Below, piece after piece: positions 1 through 12,500 of a stretch of DNA of 64,000 nucleotides. Each line of letters opens with the position of its first letter. Within the stretch, counting starts at the first letter, position 1. Location: positions 145,078 to 209,077 of the forward strand of contig JANEZZ010001634.1 of the NCBI GenBank assembly GCA_026122225.1, read 5' to 3'. The DNA comes from Heloderma charlesbogerti (lineage: Eukaryota > Chordata > Lepidosauria > Squamata > Helodermatidae). The notes under the pieces were generated by a model that searched no databases, was not told where the DNA came from, and saw only the letters and a program-made list of their open reading frames with translations. Position numbers and translations under genes: made by a program.

Positions 1-455
1 AATGATATATACATGCACACACAAAGCATACAACATAGCAGCCCATAGCAACAGTGCAATTAAATAATTTTAGACTCTGGGCTTCATGGAGAGTTGGGGT
101 GTGTGTGTGAGTGTATTGCAATGTGTTGTCTGTGGGGCTACCTTTGGAGACTGTTCAGAAATTCTGTTGGTCAAAAATAAATGTTAGACGGTTGACCAGG
201 AATGGTCAAATGGAATGCATCATGCCAGGTCTTGGGCAGCTTCACTGGTAGTTATTAGTCCCCTGCAATTTGGCCCTTGGCTGAAAGAGGTTCTGCTGTT
301 TTATGGGAACCGCCACTTGTGTTCTGAGTTGTGGGGGATTCAAAAGAAACAGGAAAGGAACAAGATGAGCCTCTTTCATGCTAGTGATAATTAAACTATC
401 AAAGCTGGCCCAGAAAACGCCTTCCATAGCAAACTAGAGAGCAGAATAAAGACAG

Positions 456-705
456 TGACCCAGTTTGCACTATCACTGCAACGCACTGTGGTTTACTTAA
501 GCCATGGTGGGTTGCGGTGTGTACCGTACAGCTCTGGAATATTCAAACTGTGACCATGGCTTGTCATGTCATGCAAACCCAGTGGGGGTGGGTTGTTGGC
601 ATGGTTAACAAACCACCCACAACCCTAAAACAACCCATGAATAATCAAAATTGCTGCCCACACCCACAGTGGCTTAGTGTGATGTGTGAACTGGCCCATT
701 GACTT
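456..705. mobile_element. MITE-like element with imperfect terminal inverted repeats
   Basis: The left end (CCCAGTTTGCACTATCAC) and the reverse complement of the right end (GGCCAGTTCACACATCAC) resemble each other; a central GGGTTGTTGGCATGGTTAAC segment is partly self-complementary. Family not identified; limits approximate. Confidence 0.4.
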
Positions 706-1104
706 TGAAGGGCATCATTATCATCACAACAGGTTGCAACCACCTAGTTTTCCTGCTTCTGTATTGGTGTCTCTATTATCAGGCTGGGGCAGGAGGTAGA
801 TAATTGACTGTTTCCTTTCCAGCAATATCAATCCATGCTTTTAAGTGATGGGTAGCCCAATACACAAACCAATTACTCTGCAGTTATAGAATTTGCTAGT
901 TCCATTGATTCAGTGGGACTAAATCCACCCAAATGGAATTATTGTCTTAACCACGTTACAAATCAGGCTGCAAAATTGCTTGTGCTCACCAGAAACCTGG
1001 CTCTTTCCATGGTGCAGAGGATTGGTAACTTTTCAGTCTTAACAAGAAGACCTTGTCTTACTGACTGGTCATGCTGGACATAAAAGAATTTTAAAAAACT
1101 GGCC

Positions 1105-1470
1105 ACCAACTTAGATGGCTTTAAAGGGAAATTAGATAAATTCAGGGAAAATAATGGCTACCTCCAAAATGTACCTTCATTAATTCTTTTTCTGAAATAT
1201 GTGCTTGCATCCGTCTTTACTGAGCTTCCTGGCCAAACATTTAGCATAGGAAGCTAAATTATTATGCTTATGTTTCTTTCATTATCTTTTCAATGTTGTT
1301 CTTTGTAGTTCCCTTTTATTGTTGTTTATATTGGTATTTTACTGTCTTTATGTTTTTGTTTGTAATTTTTTAAAACTGTTTTAATGTATTTTACTGCTGT
1401 AAGCTACCTTGGGAGGGCTTCTGCCCTGAAAGGCGGCCAAGAAATATTTTTTGAAAATAAATAAAATGCG
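1105..1470 (+). mobile_element. LINE fragments (CR1 piece, then L2-like 3' end)
   Basis: About 1105-1165 resembles the CR1 C-terminal coding segment (TTAGATGGCTTTAAA.. TTAGATAAATTC). About 1290-1470 is an L2-like 3' UTR ending GGCGGCCAAGAAATA with an A/T-rich tail. Confidence 0.6.
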
Positions 1471-2054
1471 ATGTAAACATTACGATTTTAGTTTTAATAT
1501 TATAGTTGTGCCTAGGGCCTTCTTTCCTCTTTGCCCACCCACACCACTGCTTGGCAAATAGATCAGTGAGCCTGAATATGGTTGTCCTTTCGTAACAGGT
1601 TTTGATGAAGGTTTCACCAGATACCAAAATAATTTCCAGCATTGTGACAGAAGATTAAATGTTTTTAAAATCACTTTTGGAGGTCCTGGTACCTGCATTT
1701 TGTCCCTGTTCTGTCACAGTCACCAAGACCATGTTATGCCAGTGGTATCTGGTTCAGGAGGGAAAACCCCACTGTTCAGCATTCTTGAGGAAAATGTGCA
1801 GCTGCCTTAAACTGAGTCAGGCTATTGGTAGACCTAGCCCAATACCTGCAGTTCTTCAAGGCCTCAGGCAGAAAGAGGAGTCTTTTCCAGGGCCCTTATT
1901 TGCGATCCTTTAACAGTGGAGATGCCAGAGAGTGAATCTGGGGCCATCTGCATCCTCTAGCACAGAACTATGGCTCTCCCCACCCCATTTTATCAAGTAT
2001 TCCCTTGGTGGCATATGTGCAAAATGTTTCGACTTTTTGATATGGGTGAGGGTC

Positions 2055-2480
2055 TCCATAACTGGCCAAACTAGATCTGACATTACATGTGGTTTTGCAT
2101 CTTGTGCAGGTTTTCTAAAATGCAAACTGGGTCAGCTGGGGGAGGGGTGGATAATTAACAAATTCAGAGCAGGCACAGAGAGGGAATTTAACCTCTTTCT
2201 CTCCTGCTGGGGTCCTGCTGTAGTCCTGATCCCATTTGCAGTGAGAGGAAAAAACCCATAAATGTCAAAGGGCAATTCACTCCCAGTGTCAATGCTGCTT
2301 CAGAAGAGGGATCTTCTTCTCAGGACCACAACAGGGGAGAAAAGTGTTAAATTCCCTCTTTGTGCCTGCTCTGATCCCATTAATTATCACCCCCTTCCCC
2401 ATCTGATATAATTTGCATTTTAAAAAATCTGGATATAAACTGTTAGAGGCATGTAATGTCACTTCTAATCTGGCTCTAAG
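2055..2480. mobile_element. Palindromic MITE (family A, copy 1)
   Basis: Two arms of about 190-200 nt are reverse complements: TGACATTACATG at 2079-2090 pairs with CATGTAATGTCA at 2450-2461, and inner blocks around AGAGCAGGCACARAGAGGG and GGGAATTTAAC also pair. No coding capacity. A related foldback lies at 32530-32920. Confidence 0.75.
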
Positions 2481-3399
2481 CCAACTCTGGTCCAAAAATT
2501 TTATTTGGACTAGACTAGGCTCTGGCTGTTACCCAGAATTCACATAGTGCTTACATTTTCTGATGTGAGCCTGGCCTGATGCCCATAAGTGGTTTCTCAA
2601 AGGGGGCATTTCACTCACATTTTACTATTCACCACCAAGCAGCACAGTAGGACATCTCCAGTTCCCTGAGCAGTTTAAGACTCGATTAGAAGCAGCACAG
2701 TTAACCTTGTCTGTGAATCACACACATCATTTTGGGAGATCTATGGCTGGACAGCTGTGTCTGTCTCTTTATAAAGACACTGAATAGATGTTGTCAAATG
2801 AAGTAATCATAACCTCCTTGCCAAAGACACTGAGGGCAAATGGAAAAAGCAAATGCAGCATGAACAACAGTGCACAATGCATACCGTTAGAACAGTGCTA
2901 CCCACATCTTCTCTGTTATAAAGAGAGCCACCTTGAATGGCATGTTTGGTGGAAAGATGAGACATTTAAAAAAGAAATGAATGAATAAGGTGTCCAGATT
3001 TATTACAAACCAGGATAGCCTCCAGAGAGTTCTTTGTCTCAGAGCACATTTAAGAGCTGTTGTGTTTTCCGCCAGGAGTTACTATGCTTCTAGCAAGCAG
3101 CTCGTCTGTACCATTATGGTGACAAATCAGGAAATACCCTGGTGAGCCCTTTGGGATGTAAATAATGCTGCAAAAATCCCAACACTAGTTTATTCACTCC
3201 ATCCTGTTAAAACTCAAAATAGTATTGGACCCCTGAAAGAGAGAAAGCAGCAGGAGTAGGTTACGGAGAAAATAAATGTTAGGACATCAGAATGACATTG
3301 CTGAATCAGAATCAGTTCAATCCAGTCAACAGTGAGAAACAAACAGCAACAGCAGGATGGTGCACCATTTAAACTTATTTTACAATAAAACAATATTAT

Positions 3400-3690
3400 A
3401 TCAGCAATAAATCATATGGTCAGGCTGCCATATTTTGCACTAATTGGAGCTCCTAAGTCCCTTCAGTTGCAATAATCCAACAGGGAGATTACCAGAGCAT
3501 GGATCACCCTGGCTGACTATCCCAGTTCAGAAATGGTTGCAACTGGCAAGCCGGCCAAAGCTGGTAAAAGATACCCTGTGTCACCAAGGCCACCAAGACC
3601 ATAAGTGACAAAGCTGGCTCTACCAGCACCTTGAAACTGCAAACCTGCTCTTTTTCAGAGCATAACCCCATCCAGAACGTGTTGAAAAAT
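3400..3690 (-). mobile_element. L2-like LINE fragment
   Basis: Old fragment whose text (CTGCCATATTTTGCACTAAT ... TTACCAGAGCATGGATCA) parallels the antisense LINE sequence at about 44460-44580. Degraded, no frame. Confidence 0.5.
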
Positions 3691-5360
3691 AAATTGTACG
3701 TATGATTTATAGGTAGCTGATATTGCCCTCACAATGGCAGAACTAGAATACCAGGTATCAAGCCACTGGTATCTGTTTCCCTGGAAGATGGTGGCAGCAA
3801 ATGTGTGGGGGTAGCTGTCTCTCCCAGTCCACCAGATGTTCCTGCTGTTGCTCAGGGCAGCGGGTATCCTCGCTTTTCAGTATCCTCAGGGACAGTGGCT
3901 GTTAGAAGCACGGAGGGCAATGGCATAAGGTCTTCTCCCCAGGGGCCCCGCTACTGGACGGCGGTGCTCTTCAGAACGCTTTTCCTAGTCCACAAGAACT
4001 TCTTGCTGTCATTCCGAACAGATGGTATTAGTGGCTCCCAGCTCTAAGACCACTCAGAGGCAAAGGACCACACTCACAGTAAGTTCCCTAAGAAGTAGTT
4101 CTCAACTTCTAAAATTAGACAGGTTGGATCCCCCCACCCCCCACCCCTGGAAAAGGCATACCCACTGTTGAAAGAAAGCTCTGTCTCTTAATCCTAGCTG
4201 CAGAAGTTCAAGTGATGGGAAAGTAGCCCCAGTTCTTTTAATGTTAAGTGGTTCAAGTGGGAGCCCTGTCACAGAAAAATCAGTTTTTACACTGAAGGAA
4301 TCAACCTTGGCTTCATTAAAGACTTTGCATAGCTCTGAAAGGTTATAAATTCTTATCAGCTCCTTGATTAGGCAGTTCTACATCTAGAATCAGAAACCAC
4401 CTAATCAGAAGTTGTGAAGTGATTTCTGTAGCTAAACCTCATCCTCCTACAGCATCCCTTCTCTGTTTAAGTCATGCTTCCTTTCCTTAAGTTTGAGTAA
4501 ATCAGTCCAAGGAGGCATCAATGAAAGTCTCTCTAAGCTGTATGCTAGATCTAAATGCTAACACAAATGCACACTTCTGATTCAGTGTAGCTAAACATAA
4601 TCCTTCTGGCACACTGGATGTCAGCTGTCTATTTTGATCAGTAAATGCAGTAGATATTGAAATAGTTTTGCATTCCTTGGACAATATGTGCTTTGGCTGA
4701 AGAATTCAATGAGTAACCAGTTTGCCATCTAGTGGTTGCAAAAAAGACACTTCACATGATGAGGAGGGGAGGAACCGCAGGAGACTTGAGACGGGTCAGT
4801 AGGATCCAGCACTGTGCTTTGCAAACATGGAATACTATCGGTACTGCATAAAGAATGCCCCACAGCTGCAGGAACAAAGCCACAGCCCATTACAGGTGAT
4901 GGCAAAAGTGTGACCTTGCAGAAACAGCTGTCTCTGCTCCTGTAGGTACTAAGAACCACCCAATGGGGACAAGTCATAGTCTGAAGGCCCGTGATGCAGC
5001 AACTTTGCTGAAGTTAAGAAGGTCTGGGTCAGCCAGTGCCTGGAATGGAAGTAGAGAAAGCTAAATAGAGAAGACTTCAATGGTGAGCTGAGAATAATAT
5101 GTTAAAGCCCAACATGTGGAACCATAAGCCTGAATTTGGGTGAGAATTTAGTTCTAGTTCAGTTTATGAGAATTTTCAAAATTCTCAAATTCATATTCTG
5201 GACTGATTTTTTAAAAACTGAATTTGGGAGAAAGTGAAACTGACAGATTTGTCCATCCCTGTTCCAAATGTGTTGGGTTGTCCACATAAGTATGACCATG
5301 GAAACCATGTACACTTGTGCAAACAAGATGTCTTAACAGGGGCAGGGCAGGGTGGGTGAA

Positions 5361-5520
5361 ATCCAGAGTGGTAGCCATGTTAGTTGTCGTAGCAAAAACA
5401 AGAGTCCTTTAACATCTTAAAAACTAATACATTTATTATGGCATAAGCTTTCAGGGACTGGAGTCTACTCCATCAGATACAAGATTATCTTCAGTTGGCA
5501 GGTTGATAGAAACATGGGTG
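5361..5520 (+). repeat. Dispersed reptile repeat (TTTATTATGGCATAAGCTTTC type)
   Basis: Contains AACAAGAGTCCTTTAACATC followed by TTTATTATGGCATAAGCTTT and a CTCCATCAGAT segment, a pattern I recognise as a common dispersed repeat of turtles and lizards. Class not decided from sequence alone. Confidence 0.55.
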
Positions 5521-6353
5521 TAGAGGAAAAGGAAAGAACTGTTGTAAATAGCGGGGTCAAACAGCAACGGAATGAAAAAGTACAATCTGAGACTATGCAA
5601 AATTAACACAGTGACCATTCACAGACGGAGCAAGTGGTGATAACGCAGACATCCATCAGGGCCCACAACCCAGAGACTGACAACCTTGTACTAGTGTAAG
5701 TGCTGGTTGAGGACTCTGATTGTAAAAGCAAGAGAAGAAAGCCCCACACACTCCAAATAGCACCTTCATCTGAAGTGGGGCAATCAATAAACTCATCAGC
5801 TGATCACAAGGGGAGATGATATATAATTTTACATCTGCTCCTACTGGCATAATGGCCATCTAAAAGTGTCAAGGAAGAAGGAGTCTATTTAAGCCCTTAG
5901 CTCCCCTCACCCTTTTTCTCTACGTAGGCTGACTACCCACTTGGGTTATCCCACTGGAACCTGATTAGGCTGCAGAGAGGCTGTGAAGCTAAATCCACCA
6001 ATTTAGGGGCCAGACCCACATTCAGTCCTGCACTATATCTGTATTTACATTCACAGTGTTACATGATCGTTTGGAAACAGGAGGATTGTGCTTAGTTGCT
6101 GCATCAGATCAGGATTCCAGACCACCCAAATCCGGTTCAGCCACCATTCAGGAGCCCATGTGATAGCCCCACCTCAAATGGCCTTTTCTCCTGGATTCTT
6201 TAAAACTGACTTTTGCTGTATGGAATTCAGAGGCTATTTCAGAGTCTTTGATAAGTGGCAGTTCCTATCATATCAAGGAATCTGCTTATAGAAAAGATGC
6301 CCCCATTTAGGAAGGGAACAAAGACACTGCAATCCAGGCACTGCCCAAGGATT

Positions 6354-6359
6354 TTTATT
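6354..6359 (-). promoter_or_regulatory. Polyadenylation signal AATAAA (distal)
   Basis: Exact AATAAA on the minus strand about 155 nt after the TTC12 stop codon. A second exact AATAAA lies at 6434-6439, so two alternative 3' ends are possible. Confidence 0.6.
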
Positions 6360-6433
6360 AACTCCGTAATTCTTCCAATACTTTATCTCCCCTCTATCAG
6401 AACAGAACAATGTCCTTTTTTCTATTAATCCTC

Positions 6434-6439
6434 TTTATT
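6434..6439 (-). promoter_or_regulatory. Polyadenylation signal AATAAA (proximal)
   Basis: Exact hexamer on the minus strand about 75 nt after the TTC12 stop codon. It would give a very short 3' UTR. Confidence 0.45.
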
Positions 6440-6513
6440 ACAAAAGGAAAGTGCAGCCCTGAACAGAGACATGTAAGCACTGTAAATACTATTCAGAACA
6501 TTTGCAGAAGTCT

Positions 6514-6589
6514 TTAAAATCCTTGCACATATTTCATGGAGGTGCTAAGGATTGCCATTCCATTCAGCTCCCGCAAACGACTGGTGTGC
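6514..6589 (-). CDS. TTC12: TTC12 terminal coding exon
   Basis: After completing the Arg codon the exon reads [20 protein letters not shown] then VQGF and TAA at 6516-6514. It matches human AAQLRKLHGLEILNSTMKY near the C terminus. Acceptor CTTTGCAG at 6590-6592. It was found by similarity, being too short to stand out as an ORF. Confidence 0.93.
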
Positions 6590-9500
6590 CTGCAAAGACC
6601 ATAGCAAAACAGCAGGATGAAGTGAAGGATAATTGTCAGGGCAAGAGATGGATTTTTGCATCACTCACTTAGCAGAATTACAGGCAGCAGGTTTAGAAGG
6701 AACCTGCATGCAATAGCCAATAGATTTCCCAACAAACAAAATAGAAAAGCTATTATTCTTCCTCCTGACACAATCGAGTGACATTGCCATAGGCATAACA
6801 TGGTGGAGGAAGAGAGAAGGTTGGATTGGCTGCACCAAACCTGTCATCGTATTCAAGAGGGCTCAAGGAAGACAGTTTGTACCTCCCTGTCAACTGCTCA
6901 CAACACCCTAAGGCAGCCTATTTCACATGCTGAGAACTACTGCTATGGTTCATGTCCACAGTGCAGGACAATCCTGCTTTCATTGCAGATTGTCACATTG
7001 CTTTTCTGTTGTTCTAATCACATAAATCAAAACAGCAGCATGCCTCCCCCTCAACCTGCATTTGGCAAAAACTGACCTGCTTCAAAGAGGTGCAACTAGG
7101 CATGAGAACTGTGCATCGATACCTTGTCCATGCAGTCTGTGCTGGGGGGATGGGATGTGGCCATTATCAGACCAAACTCAAGTTAAATGTCCCACATCAG
7201 GAATAGTCAGGCTTAGAGCACAGACTTTGGGTTTATACTACTTTGGGATGTTTTTCACTTATTTACATGATCGATTTTAAGCACAAATTTTGAATCTTTT
7301 TTGTGCAGGACTGTTTTCCCTGGGCAAGCCCCTTATATTCAGGTTCAGGAGCTTGGACAATAGGGAAAAAATCCCTCAGGATACTTATGGCTTCCTCATA
7401 TAGGCCACAGATGGAGAATCCAGCAGATCCTCTCACCGCCAGTATGTATAGGAATGCAGCCTCAGCTATTCTGCCCAAGACATTCCTGGATGGGTGAATA
7501 ACAGACAGCCCTGACCATGGTGTCTTTTCAGGTGGAAAGAATTAAAGATGGTCACTTCGCTCCATTCATCCAGGATCCCAATAAAACGTGTTGGGTAGTT
7601 AGAAATCTGATTTACAAGCCCAGCCCAGGGAATGCTTTTTCTATGTTTGAAAGGACTGATGTGCATGAACCGAGGTGGTGGTGAAGGTGAGTTCTCCAGT
7701 GCATGCTCCCCACTTATCAAAGCCAAGTTGTGTGTGTTCACAGCTCACCACCTCCTGGCCCATCCCACCTTTCAAAAGGAATTGCAATAATCTCACCATT
7801 TCGCTGAGCTGTGAAAGAACATTCAAACAATCACCACACACACACACACAGAAATAATTCACCACTTGATAGCTCTATCATCTCAGCTGTTCATATAAAT
7901 CCCGGCAAAGTGGTTGAGGACAATCCTGGGTGAGCCCACTCCTACAGATACTTGCCTGGCATCAGCTGTGCAGAGCTTCCCCAGAGCAATGGCTGCATTC
8001 TCTTGCACAGAGGTCTTTTGGGCATCCCCACCACTGACTTTCAATAAAATCCTCACAACGTCAGTGTCTAGCAAATTTGTGGCTGTTCCAGGCACCTCAA
8101 GGCATCTCCCCAGGCAGAAAGCAGCATTTCCTGCTACCACCTCATTCTGTGAGCGCAAGAGCTTTAGCAATGTGTTACATTCTGGGGGGAAAGAAAAAAA
8201 GGCCAAAATGATGCCGAATCAAACATCAACGAAAGAGTGAAGGATATAACCAAAGCCCCAGCCCCCTCAATGCAAAACAACACAATGGCTGTTGGGAGTG
8301 ACAAAAACAGAAGGAGTTGCACTAATCCTTCAGTGTGTGGATGGGGAGTGCGGAGAGAATGTACATTAAACTAGCAATAGAAAAGGAGTGACAGCCCCTT
8401 TTAAAAACTGACAAGAGCCAGCCTCCTGATACTGCCCCACCAGCACCCAGAGGAACTATTTTGCAAGCTGACACAGAAGGCTTGGTTGGTTGGAAAGCAG
8501 TTTAATGTTGGGATATGAGAGTTGTGCTGAAAATGATTCACAGCAGCAAAGGGACATCTGTGCTGAGCCTGGTGTAGCTTTTCACGGGGGAATCATGGAG
8601 CCAAAGCCAGGAGGGCTTCCTTCCAAGCACCTACTTCCATGAAGGGGAAATCAGATAAATCCAAGGGCTTTACACTTGCCTGAGGGTCACCATCTATATT
8701 CTGAAACTTCTGCTAAAATGCTCAAGAAACAACACTGCCCATCCCTCAACCACAAAAGATGTCATGGCTAGCAAGAGTTACACACTAACAATCTAAAAGT
8801 CTAAAAATGTTCCAAACTGGCCTCCATTTTACCTTGCAGATTAAAAACTTCAGAGAAAGCGTGGTCTCAGCATCCCTCATTCTAGGCCCATGGGCACTAC
8901 ATGTCCTAACCAAGCTGGAACTGAGAGGCTCCTTCATTGACTCAGGGGTCAATATAAGTCTTCTGAGGGTGGGACTGTTCTTTTTACTGACTACATGTCC
9001 ACTCAGCAAAACGTTTGCACAAACCTACATTTGCCATGGTAATGCAGAGGGGCATTAAGAACTGAGGAGATTGCCTGAGCCTTCCCAAACCTCTTCGATG
9101 GATGTCCCATCACATTACCATGGGAAACATGAGTTTGTGCAGATGTTTTGCTGAGGGGACATGTAGTAAATAAATAATCCCACCAATTCTCCACAGAAAA
9201 TCCCAGTCCCCTAAGGCCATTCCCTGCCCCCCACCCCAGCTTATTTACATCCACCTGGGGGAAAGTACTCCCCTACAAATGCCACCCAGTATCCACTGTA
9301 GCATTATGAGACAAAACACAGGGCAGGAAACCTTGTGTTTCTAATGTATAAATCCTCCCTAAACCTGCCTACCATTCCAGAGGAAGTGCACATCCCTTCT
9401 TTTCTGATCCTCAGGCTGTCACCTTAGGAAGATCATGAGATGCTGTCTTCTCTTCCAAGACCAAGTTGTTATGTGTACAAAGCTATTTTCTTAATGTAAA

Positions 9501-12500
9501 ACAGGCACAACGGCACCCACTTATTGTCCGTGCACATTAAGGATGTCTAGAAGCCAAGTTAGGTAGGCACAAAGGCTGTACAGTCCTGTCAATATGCCTG
9601 AATTCTCCAAGGCATAAGACGGGATTAACACTCCTGCTTCATCCTGAAGACAACGAAGGTGCCTGAATGTGGTGCTTGCCCCAAATTAACTCTGCAGAAA
9701 GGAGTCGCACTTACTTTTATCCCACTTCACAATCTGCTCGAGTGCCCGTCGGCTGCTTTTGGCACAAGCAGCAAGGGCCTTCACTGCGTAGCCAGTTGTG
9801 GTTTGTCCACTGCCCTATATTGGATTCAGAAACAGGTATCTATAAAATGTACACTTATTTATTTATTTAGCTGAAGCTCTCTTCCCAGGGGAAAAGGCCA
9901 CAGTGCCAGGGAGTTGTTTATGAATGCTTTACAACAAGCCATCAATTCACGAGGTATCTAGGCATGCTGAGATTTTTAATTTTCTTCCCTCTTTAAATAT
10001 AACATACTATAGCCCAGGCAAAGCCTTGGAATGGGATTCAAAATCTAGCACTACCACCAAACATGTGACCTTTAATAGGGATAGAGGCACCCCCAAGAAT
10101 AAATCTGCAGTTCTAACAATCCTTTTAAAGGGGCATTTCCATACATGAATTGCTGATAAGGAAATAAATCCATCAGAGGGCTGGCTTTGGTGCATGCTAA
10201 ATGGAAAGGATAAAAGGTATTTCAGCTTTCATGGATATCCTGACCATTTTCACTAGGCTATAACATTACTGAGAAGTAAAGAGCTAATTTACACAGAGTC
10301 CTCTAACACTCTGGAAATTCTTTTCTTTCCTCTTTGCTCCTGAGAAATTTAAAAGCTTCAGACTTTTCATTAATGCTGAAGAGCTGCAGCCTATGCCACT
10401 CAGAAACGTGCATGGATGTGGCTGGAATCATGGGAAAACTGGGAACTGACTTCATTGCTGACATGCTAGATATCAAAGCATGGTCTTGAATTGCTCTACT
10501 TTCAGTTCTTTAAATGGCTGGAGATTGGAAAGGCTTGTTGCTTGGGGCATATCTACACTATGAATTAGACCAGTTTCAACCATACTTTGTCTGACCCGGT
10601 TCCCCCAAAAGGTCACCTGTAAAGGGGGTGAGGGACCTTGACTTCCTCACTCAACGAAAAGTTCTAGGAATCTTTGGGAGTGGGTAGCAATGACAGTACT
10701 ATTGTGGATGGATGTACTGCTGCTCCTCACCCAGGCTGCCTCTACTAGCTTTAAAGAGCTGAGCATATCCAGGATACTGTTGCTGTGTTCCTTCCTTCTG
10801 CTGGAAAGAGCACTACAGCACTGGTGGAGGAGACAGCACGCCAGCAGTGTGAGGTGGTTAGCAGTAGCACAGGCAGCTCAGAAATCCCCGTGGAAGTATT
10901 TGTAAAGCTGTAATATATGCTGGGACGGGGTGGGGAAACTTTCAGCTGAGGGGCTGCATTCTCTCATGTGCATCCTTCTGGAAGCTGCATGCCAGTGGCA
11001 GGCGGGGCCAATGCCAAATGTGGGCAGGGTCAAAGCTGCATACGCAGCTCAGTATGCCGTACATACATATGCATACCCACACCTGTGTGTGGAGAAAGGG
11101 AGCCCAACTGCTCAGTGGGAACAGCTGAGAAGCAGAGAAAGTGGGGCTGCAGGAGCAGGGGCTTGGCAAAATGCTGGCAGGGTGCATCTGCCCTCAGGCT
11201 GGAGGTTCCTCACCCCTATGCTAGAGGAAGGCTCGGCCCATTGCTGAGTGGAAGAACATATGCTCTGCAAGCAGCAGGCTCCAGCTTCAGGCCCCGGCAT
11301 TTCCAGCTAAAAGGATCTCAGGTAGCAAGTAGCAAGAAAAACTTTGGAAAGCCACTGCCAGTCTGAGTAGACAATACTAAGGCGCGGGGGGGGGGGGGTG
11401 TCATCCAGAGGGATGCTGCAACAAAAACAACAAAGAATACTGGGCTGGATGCATCAATGCGCAGCTTAATTTACCTTAATTTAGTCAACACTTCCAGGGA
11501 AGAAGGAACAAGGCAATCTATAAGCAATTCAAGTTCCTGCATAAGCAGAGAAGGCTAAGTGTGCATTGGCACTTAATGCAGTTTGTTTCTGATCTGGTAT
11601 AAGACAGATTCATATGTTCATGCATTCTACAGAGACATTTCAAAGATATTGGAATAAAAACAATCACTCTGTAGGTAAAATTAAAAAAATGAATTGGCCA
11701 ATTACCTTCAGAAATCGGATCATTCTTTTCACCACACCTTGTTTCACTGCTGCTTCCAGTGCCACCTGACTTGTTGGCAGGACATGACTTAAAAGTCCAA
11801 CTGCCTGCTAAATGGAAAGAAAATGGGGAGAGGGGCGAGAAAAGCTAATTGCACTTTAGTGAAAAGAAGTTATCATATTTGTTTACTTCATAGCCCTTTG
11901 CTTGAGCTGACTGAGCTCTTCGCTTTTATATGTTGCTGGTTATAGCAAAGACAGAAAATAAAATGGCAAATGCATACTATTAATGGTACAGAAAGGCAGC
12001 TCATTATGGCTGTACAACAGTTGCTTTTTATTAACCAGAGACAGAGTGCAGCCTGACCTCTGGTGGCTGAGAATACAGGATGGTAATGCCTAAACTTATT
12101 TATGTTTAATATTTACAAATCATCTTTCCACTTTAGTGAGTGACCAGGTGACTCATATATAAACACACTAAGCCACATCCAGAAGGCAAAAACAAACTTA
12201 AGAAAACATGGCGATCAGGTCTGGAGCACTGGCAGTCACCGCAAGTACACAGCGCAGAAGAACAGGCGATAGCCCATCGGATGGTCGACAGTGGCATACA
12301 ATTGAGAAACACTTGTTTGGAGGACGGAAGGTACTAGACAGAGATGGGACAACTGAAACAGATCTGGGCAAAATAAGCTGCAGGTTTGGTATTAATAATC
12401 TTACTTACTGTCACAATTCTTCCGTCTTTACTGCTGAAAAGGGACATGCATTTCTCAGAGATTTTTTCTGCATGTTCCTGAAACAACCATTAGGGTTAGA

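Larger units (their letters stand above)
1..6330. other. Intergenic DNA downstream of TTC12
   Basis: No exon or RNA gene recognised. In human the next gene on this side is ANKK1, but no kinase or ankyrin exon was found. It holds MITE, LINE and SINE-like fragments listed separately. Open frames here are short and unlike known proteins. Confidence 0.7.
6335..6513 (-). other. TTC12: TTC12 3' UTR (short form)
   Basis: Sequence from the stop codon to the likely cleavage region about 20 nt past the second AATAAA. Its length is an estimate; transcripts could run further into the intergenic DNA. Confidence 0.55.

Noticed and set aside
1..6330. ANKK1 expected next to TTC12
   Set aside because: No kinase or ankyrin-repeat exon could be recognised; it probably lies beyond the window.
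9715..9809. Exon 20 starting after GGGCAG
   Set aside because: The phase does not fit exon 19; the ATATAG site five bases upstream does, and restores the human length.
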